Shown here: positions 18,854 through 31,520 of the stretch, piece by piece | How the letters are laid out: every line of letters starts with the position of its first letter | How positions within the stretch are numbered: the first letter of the stretch is position 1 | Source: Locusta migratoria | Taxonomy: Eukaryota > Arthropoda > Insecta > Orthoptera > Acrididae | Assembly (NCBI GenBank): GCA_026315105.1 | Contig: CM048750.1 | Location: 74,512,797 to 74,576,796 of the forward strand | Reading direction: 5' to 3' | DNA length: 64,000 bases | Notes under the pieces: model-generated | Seen by the model: only the letters and a program-made list of their open reading frames with translations | What the model was told of the DNA's origin: nothing | Databases searched by the model: none | Translations under genes and position numbers: made by a program

Positions 18854-18961
18854 CCAATACAATAAGAAAACACCCATGTCCGATAACATCGATGTTTTGG
18901 TTACAAAAAAATAAAAGTCAATCCTAAGGGTCAGTTCGTCTATCTCTCTTTCATCTTCTTG

Positions 18962-19170
18962 TTGCCATTCTTGTTGCCATTGCTTAATATCAATGCCCTA
19001 ATGCGGGCACTGACAATCCTTTCTTTCCTATCCTTCTTACTTCCCTTCCTTTAACCATCATTTGCAAATAGATGTTTTCCTTTCAATACTTTCGTTCATC
19101 GATTTCTTTTGACGATGTTACTATCGATGTCAATATCGATGTTTTTCTAATATCGATCATCCCTAATCGA
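18962..19170. repeat. Inverted-complex flank with second ATCGAT cluster
   Basis: GCCATTGCTTAATATCAATG and pyrimidine-rich CTTTCCTATCCTTC repeat parts of the foldback arms. Then ATCGAT sites are concentrated at 19098-19157. Confidence 0.5.
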
Positions 19171-19279
19171 GAGTCGAAACAAGGGGGGGGAGGGGGTGCA
19201 CGTGCACGCAGTGGTATCATAGCGGTGAACCTATGCTCTCCATACTCGTCTCGGGTAGTCAACTGGGACAAGAAAGTCT

Positions 19280-20420
19280 ACCGTGTAAAAGGCTGTTTAG
19301 TGGCAGGATAAATCGGCGCGTGTGTGGGCCCCCTGCGGTCCCCCGCGGTGCGGGACACCTCCGCGGCAGCCGCGCGCCGCCGAGCGCATAACTCACGCGG
19401 CCGCTTCGGAAGTCGGCTGCGAGGCGACGGCCGGCGGGGATCCGTGGCGGCCGCGAGGGCAGAGCCAGCAGCGGCGCCAGCCAATGGGCGGCCGGCAGCC
19501 GCGGCCCCCTCCCGGGCACGCCGCTCCCCCCTCCCCCCTCCGCCGCCAGCCCCGGAGGGACGATCGCGTCCCGTAGCCGTCGGGGGTCGGGCGATCAGTG
19601 CGACCGTGCAGCGCGCGCCGGCCGCCCGACGCCGTCTCCTGGCAACGCGCGAGCGGACGCCCTGTCGCCAACCCAGCGGCGCTCAGATTCGGCCGGCGAT
19701 ACCGCAGATGCCGCGCGCAGATTAGCCGCCGCTGTCTCTTTCTCTCTCTCTCTCTCTCTCCCGCGCTCCCTCCCCTCTCTCTGTCTCTCTCCCCCTCACA
19801 CACACACACACACCTCAACTGCACTTACCGCTTCACTTTTTTTTTTATTGTTACTATTACCGCCGACCTTTTTTTCACTTTCCACGTCGTGCGGCGCGCC
19901 GGTGGCGCAGCACTGATCTCGGAGTCCGGGCGGAGGAGATATTACGAGCGGCCAACAGGTGTATCGACGATTGTGATCTCCGCTGCCTGCGGTATTTGGA
20001 CAACTCGCCGGTGTGTTCCACGCGCGTGTGTCTGTGTGTGTGTGTGTATCCCACGGGCGTTCCGTACCAAAATAGACGCGTGTGCTCGACGTTTTGACGT
20101 GAAGTGACGCACAGTGGGAGAGTAAAAAAAAAAAAGGGCAACTCTCAACTCGAACCGTCGTTCATCGTGACTGGTGACAGAATCTGTCCCCCAGCAGCCT
20201 TTTGCCTCGCGGCAGTTTACGGACACGGCGCAGTGAGAGAGCGAGTGTTGCGAACGGACAGACGAGGCGACGCCGCGAACCGGAGGGGCAGAGCAGGAGG
20301 AGAGGAGGAGGAGGAGGAGGAACTGGTGTCGCCCGCGGGCCGGCATGACGCCACGTGGTCGCTGACGACGCCGACACGGACGCCCACCGGCACTTCTACG
20401 CCCGCACCCTCGGCTCAATG
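19280..20420 (+). promoter_or_regulatory. CpG island with candidate promoter and first exon of an unidentified gene
   Basis: About 1.1 kb of GC-rich, CpG-rich DNA in AT-rich surroundings. A CCAAT box (19481-19485) is followed at once by GGGCGG (19486-19491). A TCAGT initiator lies at 19595-19599. A CT tract, then a CA tract (19736-19812), is typical of insect 5' UTRs. Two short upstream ORFs are visible (ATG 19708 with stop at 19723; ATG 20345 with stop at 20363). The last ATG, 20418-20420, is followed directly by GTAAAC, a good splice donor, so the exon may end with the start codon. Open frames on both strands across the island lack known domains. Gene identity is unknown and orientation is inferred. 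Confidence 0.55.
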
Positions 20421-20426
20421 GTAAAC
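20421..20426 (+). promoter_or_regulatory. Candidate 5' splice donor (ATG|GTAAAC)
   Basis: GTAAAC right after AATG at the downstream edge of the CpG island. Composition switches to AT-rich within about 100 bases, as at an exon-intron border. Inference only. Confidence 0.4.
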
Positions 20427-21300
20427 ACGACGGCCGTTTCCTCGCATGACATCAAGGCCATTCCGTCTCGTAGAACGTAAGGGACCCTGATATTAGCTCT
20501 CACTTCCACTAGTACTAGTTTTTGGTATTTGTTGTTTTCCCTATTTTGAGCGTATACATGTTTGTTTGCAGATTTGTCTCTTGCGCCTTCACTTTGCCAC
20601 TGAAAACATTTAATTTACTCATCTTATGGCGCGATCGTATTTTATAAATGGAATGATAGATGCCAAAATCGCTTCTTTTTTATTTATTTATTTTTTTATT
20701 TATTCACGAAGTCCGGTTTAGTAGGTGCTTAACCAGACATGTGCACTATGGTGACCAACATTTTATGTAGATTTTATAGTTTTAACTTTGACCAGCTATC
20801 CTTTTTTACTACCCACTAGCATATGATTTTATATACAGATTTCAACCACTTCACCTACCAATTTTTATATGGAGTATTGTTATAAGCAGTTTTTGTCCAT
20901 GATACCAGATGTTAACACCATAGAGTGTCGAAACCATTCGTCGTGAATAAGTAGGATAAAAAATGCGATCTTGGTTTCTTTTCTTCCATTTACTGAAAAT
21001 ATTCAGTTTTTCGCCACATTAGTTCCCTCAGTATTCAAACATTAGTTTCCACAACTGTACTTCAAAATGACTTGTTTTCTTGTCAGAAATAAAATTTACA
21101 TCGTAACTGCGTTTGGGATACAAATTTCTCCTTTCGAAGAAGAAGATAGCACGCAGTCACTGTTAATAATTCTATTTCTAATAAATCAACCATTCAGAAG
21201 CGCCTTCCTGGTTTCGATCCCACAGATTCTCGACACACTGTTTGTCGCGCTTTGGCTGCAGGTATTTTTCGATATAATCCTACATTCGCACTGTCTGTAA
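20427..21300. other. Gene-free stretch, candidate start of a long intron
   Basis: AT-rich, with T-rich tracts at 20672-20700. No repeat recognised. The + ORF 21067-21300 has hydrophobic residues but no recognisable domain. Confidence 0.35.
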
Positions 21301-21304
21301 AATT

Positions 21305-21835
21305 CGTCAGGATACCTTATAACATATGACGGTCGCAGTGCAGAGGATATAAAATGTAGAGTGGCAATGGGAAGAAAAGCGTTTTTAGAAAATAGAAATT
21401 TGCTAACATCGAAATTTAAGTGTAAGGAAGACTTTTCTGAAGTCATCTGTGTGGAGTGTTGCCTTGCACGGGAGTGAAACTTGGACTATAAATAGTTTAA
21501 ACCGGATGAGGGTAGAGGCTTTTGAAATGTGGTGCTGCAGATTAGATGGATAGAAGAGGTACTAATGAAGAGGTACTGAACAGAATAGGGGAGAAAAGGA
21601 ATTTTTGGCATACCTTGACTAAAAGAAGAGATCGATTGGTACGAATAATTCTTAGACATCAAGGAATTGTAAATTTGTCATTGGGGAAAAAATTGCAGAG
21701 CAAGCCAAGAGACGAACATAATATGCAGTTTCAGATGGATGTGGGTTGCCGTTCTTATGAGGAGATGAAAAGGTTTTCTCAGAATAGTGTAGGGTGGAGA
21801 GCTACATCAAAGTTATCGCATCGTCAGGTTATAAA
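21305..21835 (+). pseudogene. LINE-A C-terminal fragment
   Basis: Sense-strand remnant following on from the RT end seen at 414-1196: residues DIKCRVAMGRKAFLENRNLL, then frameshifts, then NEEVLNRIGEKRNFWHTLTK and GCRSYEEMKRFSQNSVGWRA. The cysteine/histidine-poor C-terminal region of this family is recognisable. The RT core is absent (5'-truncated). Several frame breaks make it non-functional. Confidence 0.82.
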
Positions 21836-21989
21836 ATTTCTCGATGTTTCAGCCACTACTGCAAGTAGCTTTCTTCAGGGAGTTCGTTTACCGTCGTAAA
21901 GGTACCCTGGGAAAGGCCAATTTTATAAATTGTCAGTGCTTTTACAATTCTGAAGAATTTTTTTGACACTGCATTTACTTGGTGTTTTT

Positions 21990-22080
21990 CTATTGTTAAT
22001 AAACCTATTTACATTAACAGAGCAATTGTTGGTTTCGAAACGACCGATCCATCTTCAGACGCTGTTCGCATTCTGACTGC
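21990..22080. repeat. Foldback-type arm fragment
   Basis: Contains GGTTTCGAAACGACC ... CATCTTCAGAC, the GGTTTCG/TCTTC theme of the foldback elements at 7226 and 53150, but without a clear second arm. Confidence 0.35.
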
Positions 22081-22263
22081 ATTTGTTGTTGTTTGCACTT
22101 AGGTGTCGACTGTTTACCCCATGTAGCATGTGTGTGGTGCTCTACATAATGCGTATGTATTTTGCCAGTTACTGAACACAGGTAATCAACAGGGTAATAA
22201 AACGAGTTAGAAATTCTGACGTAAGTAGCCTACAATACAGCTCCACCTTAAAGAGTTGTTTAA

Positions 22264-22636
22264 CCCTTTAATGCTTGACTTTTTATTTGAAGTTATAAGA
22301 CGTACCTCGATTAATGTACAGTGCGTATATACTGAGACAAACATTGAAAATAATATTACTTAAAATTATTATGCACTACTAGCAACAAAATGTTCATAGC
22401 TGGTCAGCTATATAGTGCTTCCCTGATGTACCCGATGTAGTAAATGTCATTAAAATGCCTCTCATATTTCCAGAATGTAACTCATAATGCAATAGTAGTA
22501 TGAGATTGTAATTTCTAGGACGACCAACTAGAATATGTAACACTATGTATACAAGCAGCTACAAATGAATTTGTGGTAAAATTTTGATCACTTTCAGAGA
22601 TAATAGGAAAAATAAGGTACAATATTCATTAAAGGG
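22264..22636. mobile_element. piggyBac-type MITE, copy 1 (373 bp)
   Basis: Begins CCCTTTAATGC after TTAA (22260-22263) and ends ATTAAAGGG before TTGA, a decayed TTAA. CCC...GGG ends at a TTAA site match the piggyBac superfamily. About 80 percent similar by eye to 53543-54032, lacking an internal segment of roughly 110 bases present there. No transposase. Confidence 0.82.
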
Positions 22637-22640
22637 TTGA

Positions 22641-24890
22641 ATTGTTTTCATCCGTGATCAATTGAAATTACATTTAAATAGGCCTTTTCTCTTTCCGGTT
22701 TTGCTGTAGGACCCTAATATCCCCACTATGATTTGCCGCAAGTGGGTAAAAACAGCCGGATACTAATGTAAACAGCAACAGAACGCTAGCAGCCACATGA
22801 AGCTGAACCCACCGAATGGAAGCGATGCGGCGCAATTTCTCGAAGTAAACTGCATTATTGAACAGTGGCTCTTTTCTCTTTTCTTCTCTGCAAACTTAAA
22901 CTTGTGTTATACAGATATTACTTGCAATGAATAAGTACAGTTACTGTGAAGTGTCAGACCTTTCTTTGGAAAAACTATCCACTTCCACGCCTTAATTCAA
23001 TCGACTTAACATGAGATCCTGAAATTATTTCTATTAATTATTCTACTGCTTATATTTTCCCTTACGGGTACTACAATATTTTCACCCTACCTAGAAACAT
23101 ATCGCCATATTAAATTAGCATTAATTATTTACACCAATTGACTAATAATAATTTATGTATAAGTGGACTGAACAAACCGCGCCCAATCAATGTTAGATTC
23201 TTCTCGCATTCTTTTATAACATCTTCCTTGATGATACATACATTATAAAATGAAGAATCCAAGCCTTCCTACATATGATTTAGACTGGCGTGTTTCAACG
23301 CTCAGTCCTAGATTTCAAAGCTAACAAAGAACTCATGGAATTGTACTGAATCTATGATAAAATAGTTCATGAGAAGCCCCATTAGTAGTCAAGAGCCGCT
23401 ATGACAATGCCATTTCTTATTAATACTAACCTTTGTATATTGCTATGACCTCTTGAAGCAAAGACTATAGTGTCAGGACGTTGACATCATAAGAAAGATA
23501 GTTGATTTCCCCTCCCCCTCCCAAAAAAGCTCATAGTCTTTACACAGGTGCAAACACTAAGCATCCTATTACAAGGAAGCTTCTTTCTTCGTATAGGCCA
23601 TGGAAATAACATTTCGCTCATTGTTACACTTGGAATCAATAGCTAGGAAGTCAAATATATACAATTATTTGTCTTTATACAGTGTTTACTCATGTAATTT
23701 CTGATGGATACGAGATGAATTTCGGCGATTGTTAGGAAACATAATGCAATTTACTAGGTATGGTCTGAGAACGGTGTTTCGTAAACTGTACTACAGCGGT
23801 TTTAATTTACTCATTGTATTCCTCCACGGAGTAAAGACAGCGTACAGAGAAGTCAGTGGTTTGAGCAGCCAGATATGAAGTTACAAACCATCATCGTTCT
23901 AGTAGAAGCGTGTTAAAAATTTATGCTGCAACTGAACAACAAAGAAAAATTAACTGCATCCTTTCCAATGTAGATCGTTTTTCTGCCTTTGTCCACTAAT
24001 TAGATGCAGCCGTTCTTCTTAATGCAGTGGATGTTTGATAACTATTTCTCTCATGAGACGTAGGTCTTCTTTTACCACTATGACAGAGTGAGAATTGTGG
24101 AGTAAGGGAACTGATAGTTTATTAGGTTTAGTTAGAAATTGGAGAAAGTACTCTAATTGTATTAAATTAAGTAACTTGTCCGTGCACAGATAACGCTTTT
24201 CAGGATGTCTTCTTACACTTCAACCCTTTCGCTGACGTAGTGGCTTTTTCTGGCAATGGCGTCGCATTAGGTATGTGTATTTTCTTTGTACACAGACAAA
24301 TTTTACAGAGGCTGCAAATGGTGAAATGGACCCTTTGATATACTTTCAAATACGCATGAGTTAGCACTCTTAATAAAGTTTTCTTAATTTTCTTTGGCAT
24401 CCATACATAATTTTGCTACCATACAAATACATTGTAGTATTCCTGTTAACAGCAAATATTTTCTTAGCTCATCAGATAAATTCCATGTAAAGGAAGATAA
24501 ATCCTTCGATCGCTTTTTTTTTCTTATTTACTTACCTAAAATCAACATTTAAAGAAACCGTTCATATACTACAGGAAGGAAATTCTAACCATTTAAAATG
24601 TACCTCAGTGATAGAAATCAAGTAGAGATGAACAAAATGACACAGGACATTTGTGTTTTATCCGATCAGTTCTGTAAAGCTACGCAGGTTACAATGCATG
24701 GGATCTGTGCGAGATCTCGGCTAAAATCGCTCTTGAATAATAAAATCCCTTGTTCTTTAACTCATAATTTGAAGACTTGACATTAATAAAAATTTTACAA
24801 CATATTATTGTGAATTTAACAGCATACGATTAAATAATTGTATAAAGGAACAGACGCTGTAAATAAGAAATAAAATAGTTTGATCTTACT
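22641..24890. other. Gene-free AT-rich stretch
   Basis: No ORF with recognisable homology, no SINE head, no LINE motif seen on either strand. Confidence 0.35.
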
Positions 24891-24896
24891 ACGAAA

Positions 24897-24942
24897 GTAG
24901 ACGTTAGATAGTAGACGTTAGATAGTAGACGTTAGATAGAAT
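24897..24942. repeat. Short tandem repeat, 14-base unit x3
   Basis: TAGACGTTAGATAG is repeated three times in tandem with no mismatch. Confidence 0.9.
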
Positions 24943-24966
24943 GTTGAACATAAATCGTTTTCAAAA

Positions 24967-25127
24967 GTTTTTGTAAACCCATTGGAGCAAACTGCTAGGT
25001 CATCAGTCCACAAACGTACAAACTACTTAGATTAACTTACATTAAGGGCAACATTCCAGAGGGAGAATTCGAACCTCCGGTGGTAACAACCGCCCAGTTC
25101 GTAGCATGACGCGTTACACCGCGAGGC
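24967..25127 (-). mobile_element. tRNA-derived SINE, diverged
   Basis: Antisense body TAGGTCATCAGTCCACAAAC and B-box region GAGAATTCGAACCTCCGG, then GTAGCATGACGCGTTACACC for the head side. Same subfamily as 56612-56785 and 60376-60522. Confidence 0.75.
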
Positions 25128-28100
25128 AATTAGATTTTATACAGTGTTCATAACAACGTTGTTCTTTCTTTATACTCACGGAAGAGATTTTACATGTTGA
25201 TGAAATAGACGACTAAGCTGGGGGATGAGGAGGCCATGAGGATATTGAAAACCCCGCGCTACGCGCATGCGCTCTGACTTGGGTGGCTTCTGTAAGTGAA
25301 CTAGAAGCAATTGACCAGCCTTAAAAGCACCAAGTGGGTCGCATTTAATGGTCCATCTCGAATTCACCTACAACATTATGGTACGTTGAAAACAGCTACC
25401 GTATCTTGTACAATTTCTAGTAAGACTGCTCGTTGAAGGGACAGAAATATCGGCGTCCGTTTAATGCTGATTCTGATTGTTGCTGAAGTCAATATACATT
25501 GTTCTAAAAAAGGTAAAAAAACTGTAAAAGCGGAGAATTAGATGGTAAGACTCCTAATTGCCTGATAAATATCTTAATGCGCTTACCGTGATTTCTTTTA
25601 TTAAGATTTCAGTATCCTACATTCGCTCCGAATTTGGAAGATGAATGGTGTAATTACATTGCCTCATTTTTAATGAGGGTGCCATGAATCTAATCAGAAA
25701 ACTAACGTGCGTCTTTCCGCAATACAGTTTTAGTATTGTAGCCATATTGAATGTTGCGTGCATCTGTAGCAACAAAGCATCCTTAAAGAGCGCCAAGTTT
25801 GGAAATCGATAACAGCTCCTGGGAAGGACCAGAGGAGAATGCACAGATTGCAATACTGGCATATTACAAATTGCTAAGTAAAGTTAGGTGGGGAAGTTAT
25901 TAAGCCAAGGAAGACACATGGCGGCAATTGTAAATATGTCTTTCATTGAAGTATATAACAAACTGATGAGATATACGTTAGTGTCGCTCTCGTACGAAGA
26001 CGGTGAAGACAACCAGGCTAAGAATAATTACAACACTAACAGTATCAGGGAAGCAGTGATTTTTGCGCGCTCATTACGCACTTGTAATGAGAAGTATGCA
26101 AGTATTCTTCATTAGTGTGAAGATATTTACGTTTTTCATTAAATGTTAGACAAAGTATACACAACATGTCTGTTGAAGAATAAACGTTGTAGGACTACAC
26201 GCTTATAAGCGCAGTATTTGTTGAAATCCGGATGAAGACACACAGATCGAAATGCTCGATTTGGTTTTCTGCCAAGATACATTTCAAACACAGAGCATCA
26301 TTCACTGTCTTAACCGTCATTCGCGTGTGTTTATTTCAACATGGCATAGTCGATCGCCTGTCGTTGATTCACCGCATTTCTGCACCCTTAAGCCATTACT
26401 GAGATTAAAGCGTGACTTCATTGCAGGAAGATAGTGCGGATTTCCCCGAAATCTATCGGTTTGTATAACGTGAATACTGAATTTGCCTGTGTTTTTGTGT
26501 CGTAACTGCCCACGTTCATCGCTTTTCTGAGACAAATCATGCGAAATTCGCCCGGACACTTCTAGAAACCAACGGCACACGTTCTGAGAAAAGTTCGTTA
26601 ATCAGTCCCTTTCATTCGATGATATTCAGGTTCACCCTGCAGCTCACATGCAAGGGCTTTTCGTGTTGAAATACACGAGCAGATCCAGAATTTAACTCGA
26701 TAACAGTAGAGGACGTCATGCCCGACTGAACCGGAATCTAGAGTTACACAAAGGAGGAAATTATTACGCCATATGGCTATACAGATAGTCTAAAAATTAT
26801 ATTTTCCAAAAATTCTGAATATCTCGTGCATCTGTCATTTCCATCCACCACGTTATTAGACAGCGGTTGTATTATTTTATTGATTTCTTTGTTACTCTTT
26901 GATGACGCTACAGTATTTCTATGTACTTACAAAGGCAATAATTTCCATTACTGAACAGTCACTGTAATCAGATTTTTTTTCATGTGCATCTTCAATGTGA
27001 AAACTGCGTCGACTGCAAAGAATTCATCATAATGGTACGCGCTAAGTGAGTAAAGACGTTTTGTAACGACTTATGCTTGAAACCAATACTTCGCCCGTGG
27101 TGATTATTCGCTAAATTCAGTGTAGAAGGGTTTTTGCACTAATTTTCTTAAATTTGGGAAAGACTTCAGATTTTCTAATACAGATTTAACCACTGTTATC
27201 GTATATGAGCGAGAAATGTAAACGCATTCTAAATTTCTCTTTAAAAAGTATTTGATTGTGAAGTACATAGAGTTATGAAAAAAATTGCTTTGGTTCTTTT
27301 TAGAAATGACTACAGTAACTTATAGGGAATACAAATGATTTGCTGCACAATTCAAAAGAATTAATTCATTGGCATTACGACACACGTATAGGACTTCCAA
27401 ACCATTTTCAAATGCTTACTAAAAAATAAATAAAAATAAACCATCCGTATGAGTTTATACTAATTGCCACAATGGCTTTTATTTGACTTTAAAATCGTAA
27501 GATTTATACAATTTTTTTCTCTAAGCATTAAAAAGGCAATAATGAATTGAAATTACTTGCAACTTATGTATCATACCACTCAGAAGAAGAAGAACACAAC
27601 ATTGGAAAAATTCTCATCCTATATTTAGCGTTAATATAACTTGTATATTGCCGGTATTCTTTAATTCCGACCGAATATGTCTCTGTTACGGTAGAACGTA
27701 GTTAAATCTAACATTGTCTTGATTAAACTTTTCCTGACTATACAGGTGAAGTAGTTCATCAACTCGGTACCGAATTTTACAATTAAACGTTATTTCTGCG
27801 TACACCTTGAATTGCAATCGCAATCTGTACTGTGGTTATATGTAGATATGTGAAATGAGCATCGCTGGATAGAGAATCTCAGTTATAAGCAGACCATACG
27901 CATTGGTTGTAACCTCATATTGTCATACACATTTTTTTTCAATGTCATTTACTTCTAGATTAAGCATGTGAATCTCCATTTTCTTTCTATCTGTGTACTT
28001 CAGTTTTACCCCTTTGTCTTACCTTCAGTTGCTGCCGATAAAAGTAGAACTAACACATTAGTATAAAGGTTATTTGAGCATTCAATGTTTCATATGTAAT

Positions 28101-28960
28101 TCACTCACTGTCCTACAACGCATGAGTGATAAATCTAACATCTAAAAGGAACTATCGTCGTCACAATAATCGGTATGCTTCATTGAAAGATACATGTATT
28201 TGTCCTTAATCAGTTGTAAGAAAACACCAAGTGCATTTTAGTGTGAACAGAGCTTGGCCTTTCCACATTTCAAAAGAAGTATGAAAATAATTTTATATGT
28301 TGTTAATCATAACTTTCTTTTACGTATCATTTACTGCTACATTAATAGTAGCGTTTGTATGTACTTTCGCTGAATTCCCGAAACGGGTTCGGTCTCTGTA
28401 CTGAAACTATGACACGGCCTATCTGGTCTGAATACAGTTAATGCATCTCCGAAAGAACAGGCACCAATTGCAAAATGGACCGCAGATATTTTGTGGACCA
28501 GACAAGGGCTGATTGGATAACAATCTAGCGCTTTACTCTGAATATTTACATTGCACGATCTATGTTGAGAAGTTTGAAACAACTTAACAGAAATTTATCC
28601 GTATGCAAAACACCTTTTATGCTTTTCTCACCCAAAAATCTTTCAACACTTGGGCCATCTTCCGAAATATTTTTTTCCTTTAATTTCTGAAAATTGTTGA
28701 CACATGTTCCATTTTTTGTGGGTTGTATAAACATTTTGTTAAATTGTTTTCATTTTTAATGGAGTTTCAAATGCAGAAATAGCTTTTTTACAGCATTTTC
28801 ATAAAGTATCATAGGTTTTTTGTGTATCATTGAACTTTTTATTTACAACTTGTTTACAGAATTTTTGGTCTACAGCGAATGTTCTGAGAAATAGGTTTCA
28901 CGATTCAAAATAACGAAAGATTTCGTCCGTTTCAGTGAATTGAAATACTAAATTCAACGG
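25128..28960. other. Gene-free stretch
   Basis: Mostly AT-rich DNA. Short ORFs such as 25617-25862 (-) and 26317-26580 (-) have no recognisable domain. No transposon signature found. It could be intronic or intergenic. Confidence 0.35.
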
Positions 28961-28964
28961 ATTT

Positions 28965-29075
28965 CCCGCTTCTGGTCAGCGGTCGCCTTAACCAATTAGG
29001 CTATCCAGACACGCTTCCCTAACAACCCAAATTCTCAACTTGTAGCAAAATACAATGGTAGTATCCCCTGCCCAT
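28965..29075 (-). mobile_element. SINE-5 fragment
   Basis: Antisense TTTCCCGCTTCTGGTCAGCG and GTCGCCTTAACCAATTAGGC, then AACCCAAATTCTCAACTTGT, parallel to 18082-18160. The B-box side is missing. Confidence 0.65.
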
Positions 29076-30815
29076 TAATTCCTCTTGCTCGCAGCCTATA
29101 CTGGATCTTCGCAAGGGATCGAGCGTATGAAGGCGTCCGCATTGAAATTATGTCCGAAAAGCATAGACACCAAATTAGTAATTCATAATTTCAGTTCAAA
29201 CACTGTCATCTATCTGCGCCTAGATTCTAGAACCTACATCTCGGAAGTGACATTACTTGTTCCGAATGCCTTAGAACTATTTCCTATTATTTTCGTACGC
29301 ATCGTTGTCATTTGATTCGCTGGACTGTTGTTACTGTACAAAAGACATACATCTAGTTCTCCGATATGTATCCATGGGCTATCCTCCAAAATTGTATGCT
29401 GAAGGCGGAGCTAACCCCCGGAAACAAATCTGACGCATACAGAATTTAGCTAAACGTTTTAATACGTATTAGCTATACCCGGTCATGCTTCGATATGGGA
29501 AATGTGCAAGAAATGCGAAAGTAAATGAAAGAGTTTTCGCGTACATAGACTCACCGAGAAAATAGTCAAATCAATACTCTGCTTTACGTCGCTGTACCTA
29601 AGTGAAACGAATGGTAGGCTGGAAAAAATATGATTTCTCAGAAAATCATCATTAACTCTAAAGACAGTGGACTGTCTAATTTTTTTGTTCGTCCATTTCC
29701 TACATAAACGTAAATAATAGGTCAGGCGGTTTAACGACTCTCTGAAATTATAAGTACATCGAAAAGCTAGTACGTCTGTAATATTAAATGCGAAGGAAAA
29801 AGATACGATTTACTGCACATAAAATAATTTAATACTTCTTTTGAAATGTGAAAAGGCCAAGCACTGTTCACAATAAAATGCATTGGTGGTTTCTAACAAC
29901 TGATTACGGACTCATGGATGATATATGACTGCATGCCAGCAACGGAAGGCAAGCCAAGGGGTAAAACTGAAGTACTCAGGCAGAAAGAAAATGGAGATTC
30001 ACTTATGTAACCTAGAATTAAGGTACATGAGTGCCCAACTACTTCCCACCCCTTTGATTCTCTCTTTCCATCTCATCTTCACTCCCTCTGTTCATTTCCT
30101 CTTTCCCTCGTCATAGCTGTATAAAATTAATTACTTTTTTGAAATTTTAATGGCAGCAAATGGTGTTACTTTTACAGAAAACCAAGCGAAACAGCGGCAC
30201 CAAAATAAAATAATAAAAACTCACCCAGTTCCAACGATGTAGTGATTTCCACTACTGCCAACATCATGTACGTAGCATTTGTGGAGGTGTAGCTTTCCAG
30301 GTGTGTGTATGTTGCTGTAGATGAATTACTTAAACGTGAATGTCCCAAGAATGCTATTTCAAGAAACGTCGTTACTTTCGTGTAGCATTTTTACCATATC
30401 CTGATCATAGGCGGGGCAGAAGCTGGTAGATCTTCAATTTTCAGCGTTCACTAATTGTTATGGAAATTTTAATGCCTGATAGAAAGGTAATATCCGAATA
30501 TGAATAATATGGAATCACGTACTTCCTCAAGACGGAGACGTACAAAAACGATTTTTTATTTTGACGTGTATTGCAAAGCACCTTTCGGAGTGTATCTGTT
30601 TCATTGACATCCTCGTTGAAAGTCTTCTTCTTTTCTTCAGGCATCAGACAGGAACTGTCTGTTATGGTACCCGTCTTTGTCGCTGTCTTACTCTATCTCA
30701 CCTTGTTGAAAGCCAGAAATATTAAAAATCGCTGCTTCAGTTTTCGTGTATTCTCATTACACTCCTTGCAGTGAACCACTATTGAACAGAAAAGCGTAGT
30801 TCACGGAAGTTATCT
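29076..30815. other. Gene-free stretch with possible degenerate repeat at 29470-29830
   Basis: TATACCCGGTCATGCTTCGA at 29472 resembles the CCCGGxxATGCxxxG terminal text of some RTE-type LINEs, and the following AT-rich DNA ends with GAAAAGCTAGTACGTCTG. Otherwise nothing recognised. Pyrimidine-rich at 30040-30110. Confidence 0.35.
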
Positions 30816-30821
30816 TGAGGT

Positions 30822-31020
30822 CAGTTGTTCCTAAACTTTTTTGTAATGGGACAGACAATCTTGCTGTAAACATTTTTGCGACCCAGTATATATGTAACCT
30901 CGGAACATTTTATAGGTCTGAGAGACTACCATTTGGTCCCATAAGAAATTTGTTTTATAGAAATTATGTAAGGTCAATGAGATTTATTATATTAACTCTT
31001 GGTATTAATAATACTTTCCA
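30822..31020. mobile_element. Possible hAT-type element end
   Basis: CAGTTGTTCCTAAACTTTTT resembles hAT terminal inverted repeats of the CAGTGGTTCCCAAACTTTTT type and is followed by AATGGGAC and TTGCGACCC text often seen in such elements. The other end was not identified. Confidence 0.45.
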
Positions 31021-31215
31021 CATCTAGTTTGAAGACTCTTAATTGAGGCATAGTTCTCTGCGATGTTTCTTCTTTTGTTTATTAAATAAAACTAAAAATT
31101 ATATTATAAAATGAACGCTAGTAAAAGCCAGTCTCATTAATTCCTTGAAAGCTAGATTTTCAAGCACCCGATACTCTCCCTTTTCTAATTAAAATGAGAT
31201 TAGGCTTGAGTCTTT

Positions 31216-31240
31216 AAAAAAAAAAAAAAAAAAAAAAAAA
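31216..31240. repeat. A homopolymer, 25 bases
   Basis: Uninterrupted A run followed by GGAATTCAATCG. No retroposon body recognised upstream. Confidence 0.9.
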
Positions 31241-31349
31241 GGAATTCAATCGAGAATCAAATGATAGTTCCGAGTTTCGTCCTCACATGATGATAGTTTT
31301 CGTTTTTTAAGTTTATCTTACCAGAAGCAGTCCGTAAGAAATTCTTGAA

Positions 31350-31520
31350 CTGGCCGCGGTGGCCGAGGGGACTGAGGCGCTCCAGTCACGGTCGGGGGTT
31401 CGAATCCCCCCTCGGGCCGTCCTTAGTCTTAGCTAGTTCATAAGTAGTTTGTAAGCTTAGGGACTGATGACCCCGTAGTTAAGTCCCATAAGTTCTACAA
31501 ACATATGACTTTTTTTTTTT
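31350..31520 (+). mobile_element. SINE-1, internally deleted
   Basis: Head CTGGCCGCGGTGGCCGAGG and B-box GGGGGTTCGAATCCCCC, but the segment between two ACGGTC repeats in the consensus is missing. It ends in a T run. An 11-bp target duplication AAATTCTTGAA lies at 31339-31349 and 31521-31531. Confidence 0.92.

Larger units (their letters stand above)
17833..18961. repeat. Inverted-repeat complex with three related units
   Basis: Outer arms 17833-17938 and 18854-18961 are inverted copies (ATAGACGAAC..., AACCAAAACATCGATGTTAT..., TTCTTATTGTATTG). Inside are a left unit (AGCCAAATAGCATTTGC to a SINE-5 module, 17944-18125), then non-repeated DNA, a SINE-1, and a hairpin-bounded foldback element at 18481-18853. 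The left unit lacks the terminal hairpin that the right-hand units carry at the corresponding point. Confidence 0.8.

Noticed and set aside
19324..19824. Several overlapping ORFs of 84-143 codons on both strands in the CpG island
   Set aside because: GC-rich DNA has few stops, the frames are low-complexity Arg/Ala/Pro-rich and mutually overlapping. More likely promoter and 5' UTR.
20104..20424. 106-codon + ORF ending at the putative splice donor
   Set aside because: It has no ATG (begins at GTG) and is rich in Glu and Arg from GGA/GAG repeats. It could only be coding if continued from an upstream exon.
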